Shown piece after piece: positions 61,302-64,000 of a DNA stretch of 64,000 nucleotides. The position numbers and the translations under genes were made by a program. The stretch is from Rhodococcus sp. OK519. GTDB lineage: Bacteria; Actinomycetota; Actinomycetes; Mycobacteriales; Mycobacteriaceae. The notes under the pieces were generated by a model. The model worked only from the letters and a program-made list of their open reading frames with translations, ran no database searches and was not told where the DNA came from. Position 1 is the first letter of the stretch. Each line of letters begins with the position of its first letter. Location of the stretch: assembly GCF_003051005.1 (NCBI RefSeq), contig NZ_QAOW01000001.1, positions 1,364,001 to 1,428,000 of the forward strand, given 5' to 3'.

Positions 61302-62116
61302 GGACGCCTCGTGTGACCGAGATCGGTGCGCCGCCGCCGGCTCGGGCGGATATCGCTGCGCGCACGCTCCGGACCGACCGGTGGTGGCTCGCACCACTTC
61401 TCACGACGCTCGGGCTCGCGGTGTTCGTCGTCTACGCGACGATCCGCTCGTTCGTGCGCACGGCCTACTGGGTCGACGACTACCACTACCTGACGCCGTT
61501 CTACTCGCCGTGCATCAGTGAATCCTGTGTCCCCGGGGCCAGCCACTTCGGGACGTGGGTGGGCGAGTTGCCGATGTGGATTCCGCTGGGGTTCCTCGTC
61601 CTGCCGTTCCTGCTGGGGTTCCGGTTGACCTGCTACTACTACCGCAAGGCCTACTACCGGTCGATCTGGTTGGCGCCCCCCGCGTGCGCGGTGGCCGAAC
61701 CACATTCCACCTACTCGGGCGAGACGCGGTTTCCGCTGATCGTGCAGAACGCTCACCGCTACTTCTTCTATGTCGCGCTGGTGGTCTCGCTCGTCAACAC
61801 GTACGACGCGGTCCGCGCGTACGAGGGTCCGAACGGCAGCTTCGGTGTCGGTCTGGGGAGCCTGATCATCACCGCGAACGTGATCCTGCTGTGGGCGTAC
61901 ACGGTGTCGTGTCACTCCTGCCGGCACGTCACCGGGGGCCGGCTCAAACACTTCTCGGCACATCCGGTCCGCTACCGGCTGTGGACCTGGGTGAGCAGGC
62001 TCAACACGCGGCACATGCAGCTGGCGTGGACCACGCTCGCGACCCTGATCATCACCGACTTCTACATCATGCTGGTCGCGAGCGGCACCGTCTCCGACCT
62101 GCGGTTGATCAACTGA
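61298..62116 (+). CDS. Succinate dehydrogenase membrane anchor (Rv0249c-like)
   Basis: A 272-residue membrane protein with five hydrophobic helices: LAPLLTTLGLAVFVVYATIR, MWIPLGFLVLPFLLGFRLTC, FFYVALVVSLVNTY, LIITANVILLWAYTVSCHSC, and LAWTTLATLIITDFYIML. Conserved histidines in NAHRYFFY and CHSCRHVTGG may bind haem b. It anchors the dehydrogenase and passes electrons to menaquinone. GTG at 61298 overlaps the preceding stop. Next is sdhA, 67 bases on. Confidence 0.85.
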   Translation: MRTPRVTEIGAPPPARADIAARTLRTDRWWLAPLLTTLGLAVFVVYATIRSFVRTAYWVDDYHYLTPFYSPCISESCVPGASHFGTWVGELPMWIPLGFLVLPFLLGFRLTCYYYRKAYYRSIWLAPPACAVAEPHSTYSGETRFPLIVQNAHRYFFYVALVVSLVNTYDAVRAYEGPNGSFGVGLGSLIITANVILLWAYTVSCHSCRHVTGGRLKHFSAHPVRYRLWTWVSRLNTRHMQLAWTTLATLIITDFYIMLVASGTVSDLRLIN

Positions 62117-62182
62117 GTTCCAGCGATTCCGACGTCAGCGCCGGATGTACAGAGGACGGATGCACCGAGAGGGGGAGTGCGC

Positions 62183-64000
62183 ATGGCCGAGGTCGAGCGA
62201 CACAGATACGACGTGGTGGTGATCGGTGCCGGCGGCGCCGGTCTGCGCGCGGTCATCGAGGCCCGTGAACGCGGACTCTCGGTCGCGGTGGTGTGCAAGT
62301 CGCTGTTCGGCAAGGCCCATACCGTGATGGCGGAGGGCGGCTGCGCGGCGGCGATGGGCAACGCCAACTCGAAGGACAGCTGGCAGGTCCATTTCCGCGA
62401 CACGATGCGCGGCGGCAAGTTCCTCAACAACTGGCGGATGGCGGAACTCCACGCGCGCGAGGCGCCCGATCGGGTGTGGGAACTCGAGACGTACGGCGCG
62501 CTGTTCGACCGCACCGAGGACGGCCGCATCAGCCAGCGCAATTTCGGTGGGCACACCTACCCCCGCCTGGCGCACGTCGGCGACCGCACCGGGCTCGAGT
62601 TGATCCGCACGATGCAGCAGAAGATCGTCTCGCTGCAGCAGGAGGACTTCGCCGAGACCGGTGACTACGAGGCCCGGGTCAAGGTGTTCGCCGAGTGCAC
62701 CATCACCGAATTGCTCAAGGACGGCGACCAGATCGCGGGCGCATTCGGGTACTGGCGGGAGTCGGGCCGTTTCGTGCTGTTCGAGACGCCGGCCGTGGTG
62801 ATGGCGACGGGCGGCATCGGCAAGTCGTTCAAGGTCACCTCGAACTCGTGGGAGTACACCGGTGACGGACACGCGCTCGCGCTGCGGGCCGGCGCGAACC
62901 TGATCAACATGGAGTTCGTGCAGTTCCATCCGACGGGGATGGTGTGGCCGCCGAGTGTGAAGGGCATCCTCGTCACCGAGGGTGTCCGCGGCGACGGCGG
63001 GGTCCTCAAGAACTCCGACGGCGAGCGCTTCATGTTCTCCTACATCCCGGCGGTGTTCAAAGGCCAGTACGCGGAGACCGCAGGTGAGGCCGACAAGTGG
63101 TACGAGGACCCCGACAACAACCGCAGAACCCCCGACCTGTTGCCGCGCGACGAGGTGGCCCGCGCCATCAACTCGGAGGTCAAGGCCGGCCGCTCCACTC
63201 CGCACGGCGGCGTCTACCTCGACATCGCGTCGCGCATGCCCGCCGACGAGATCGTGCGGCGCCTGCCGTCGATGCATCACCAGTTCAAGGAACTCGCCGA
63301 CGTCGACATCACCAAGGAACAGATGGAAGTCGGCCCCACCTGTCACTACGTGATGGGCGGAATCGAGGTGGATCCCGACACGGGGTCGTCCACCGTGGCG
63401 GGGCTTTTCGCTGCCGGTGAGTGTTCGGGCGGCATGCACGGTTCGAATCGTCTCGGCGGCAATTCGCTGTCGGACCTGCTGGTGTTCGGACGGCGGGCCG
63501 GTCTCGGTGCGTCCGACTACGTGCAGTCTCTCGACACGCGCCCGGTGGTGGCGGAGTCCGATGTCGCGACCGCGGCGCGGGCCGCGCTGGTGCCCTTCGA
63601 TCCGCCGTCCGAGGGCGCGGGCGAGAACCCGTACACGCTGCACACCGAACTGCAGCAGACGATGAACGACCTGGTGGGAATCATCCGCACCGAGTCGGAG
63701 ATCGAGCAGGCCATCGCCAGGCTCGACGACGTCCGGTCGCGCCTGCCCGGGGTGACCGTCGAGGGGCACCGGCAGTTCAATCCCGGATGGCACCTCGCGC
63801 TGGACCTGCGGAACATGGTGCTGGTCAGCGAATGTGTCGCACGGGCGGCGCTGATGCGGACAGAGAGTCGCGGCGGCCACACCCGTGACGACTTCCCGTC
63901 AATGGATCCGCGGTGGCGGTCGACGCTGCTGGTGTGCAGCACGGTGGCGGGGGATCCGGCGGCGGAGGACGGCGCGACCGTGCCCGACGTCCTCGTCACC
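62183..64000 (+). CDS. sdhA: Succinate dehydrogenase flavoprotein subunit, partial at the right edge
   Basis: Oxidises succinate to fumarate. FAD motif VVVIGAGGAGLRAVIEARER, histidyl-FAD region SLFGKAHTVMAEGGCAAAMG, active-site blocks FVQFHPTGMVWPP, LVTEGVRGDGGVLKN, GPTCHYVMGGIEVD, and GECSGGMHGSNRLGGNSLSD. 606 codons are present without a stop; relatives of this type have about 640-650 residues. ATG at 62183 follows GAGGGGGAG. The iron-sulfur subunit should lie just beyond the window. Confidence 0.94.
   Translation, partial: MAEVERHRYDVVVIGAGGAGLRAVIEARERGLSVAVVCKSLFGKAHTVMAEGGCAAAMGNANSKDSWQVHFRDTMRGGKFLNNWRMAELHAREAPDRVWELETYGALFDRTEDGRISQRNFGGHTYPRLAHVGDRTGLELIRTMQQKIVSLQQEDFAETGDYEARVKVFAECTITELLKDGDQIAGAFGYWRESGRFVLFETPAVVMATGGIGKSFKVTSNSWEYTGDGHALALRAGANLINMEFVQFHPTGMVWPPSVKGILVTEGVRGDGGVLKNSDGERFMFSYIPAVFKGQYAETAGEADKWYEDPDNNRRTPDLLPRDEVARAINSEVKAGRSTPHGGVYLDIASRMPADEIVRRLPSMHHQFKELADVDITKEQMEVGPTCHYVMGGIEVDPDTGSSTVAGLFAAGECSGGMHGSNRLGGNSLSDLLVFGRRAGLGASDYVQSLDTRPVVAESDVATAARAALVPFDPPSEGAGENPYTLHTELQQTMNDLVGIIRTESEIEQAIARLDDVRSRLPGVTVEGHRQFNPGWHLALDLRNMVLVSECVARAALMRTESRGGHTRDDFPSMDPRWRSTLLVCSTVAGDPAAEDGATVPDVLVT

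Overview
The window comes from a high-GC actinobacterium of the order Mycobacteriales, most likely a Rhodococcus. The reasons are a putrescine oxidase of the Rhodococcus type, a CYP125 steroid P450, a DosR-type regulator, a mycofactocin-style SDR, a mycobacterial type 1 succinate dehydrogenase layout, an actinobacterial LexA box and a BioQ-like operator. Genes are tightly packed, with frequent 4-base ATGA/GTGA stop-start overlaps and many GTG/TTG starts. No tRNA, rRNA, CRISPR array or intact insertion sequence was found.

Layout. (1) 1-809 is the end of an ene-reductase. (2) 1550-15123 is a hypoxia/redox island. It holds a minus-strand [NiFe] group 3b hydrogenase operon (beta, cyclic-nucleotide-binding protein, gamma, small, large, maturation protease), and divergently pfkB and a P2-type cation ATPase. 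An orphan DosR-like response regulator, a universal stress protein, a PEP-synthase-like enzyme and a CBS protein follow. A DosR-like box lies between the regulator and the stress protein, and a perfect palindrome lies between the hydrogenase and pfkB. (3) 14880-18923 is a scarred stretch of broken regulators and enzymes (MarR, amidohydrolase, SDR, XRE/MmyB). (4) 19005-20224 encodes two ClpP proteins, one of which lacks two of its three catalytic residues. (5) 20734-33696 carries a sortase and treX-treY-treZ (glycogen to trehalose), with treZ split from treXY by a decayed putrescine/GABA operon. (6) 33841-38394 has a secreted PepSY-like protein, an ammonium transporter fused to a PII-like domain, a CLC-type channel, a DoxX-like protein and a deleted alcohol dehydrogenase. 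(7) 38508-45817 has a PucR regulator, a 13E12/HNH protein under an SOS promoter, and an unknown/AAA/VWA three-gene module. (8) 45854-50914 has a DinB-like enzyme, a GNAT, CYP125 and an SGNH-acyltransferase. (9) 51038-54888 is the biotin cluster bioA-(membrane protein)-bioF-bioD. (10) 54878-58217 holds small hypotheticals, a MarR pair and a glycine-rich secreted protein. (11) 58358-60658 is ahpC-ahpF. (12) 61017-64000 is the start of a succinate dehydrogenase operon behind a CRP-type site.

How the parts work together. The hydrogenase, PfkB, stress protein and PEP-synthase-like enzyme fit a DosR-style response to low oxygen, disposing of reductant as H2 and adjusting glycolytic flux. TreX, TreY and TreZ form a complete glycogen-to-trehalose route. 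The putrescine/GABA operon has an intact oxidase and aminotransferase, but its two aldehyde dehydrogenases are reduced to remnants. The same kind of internal deletion has hit an alcohol dehydrogenase and a divergent SDR/regulator pair.
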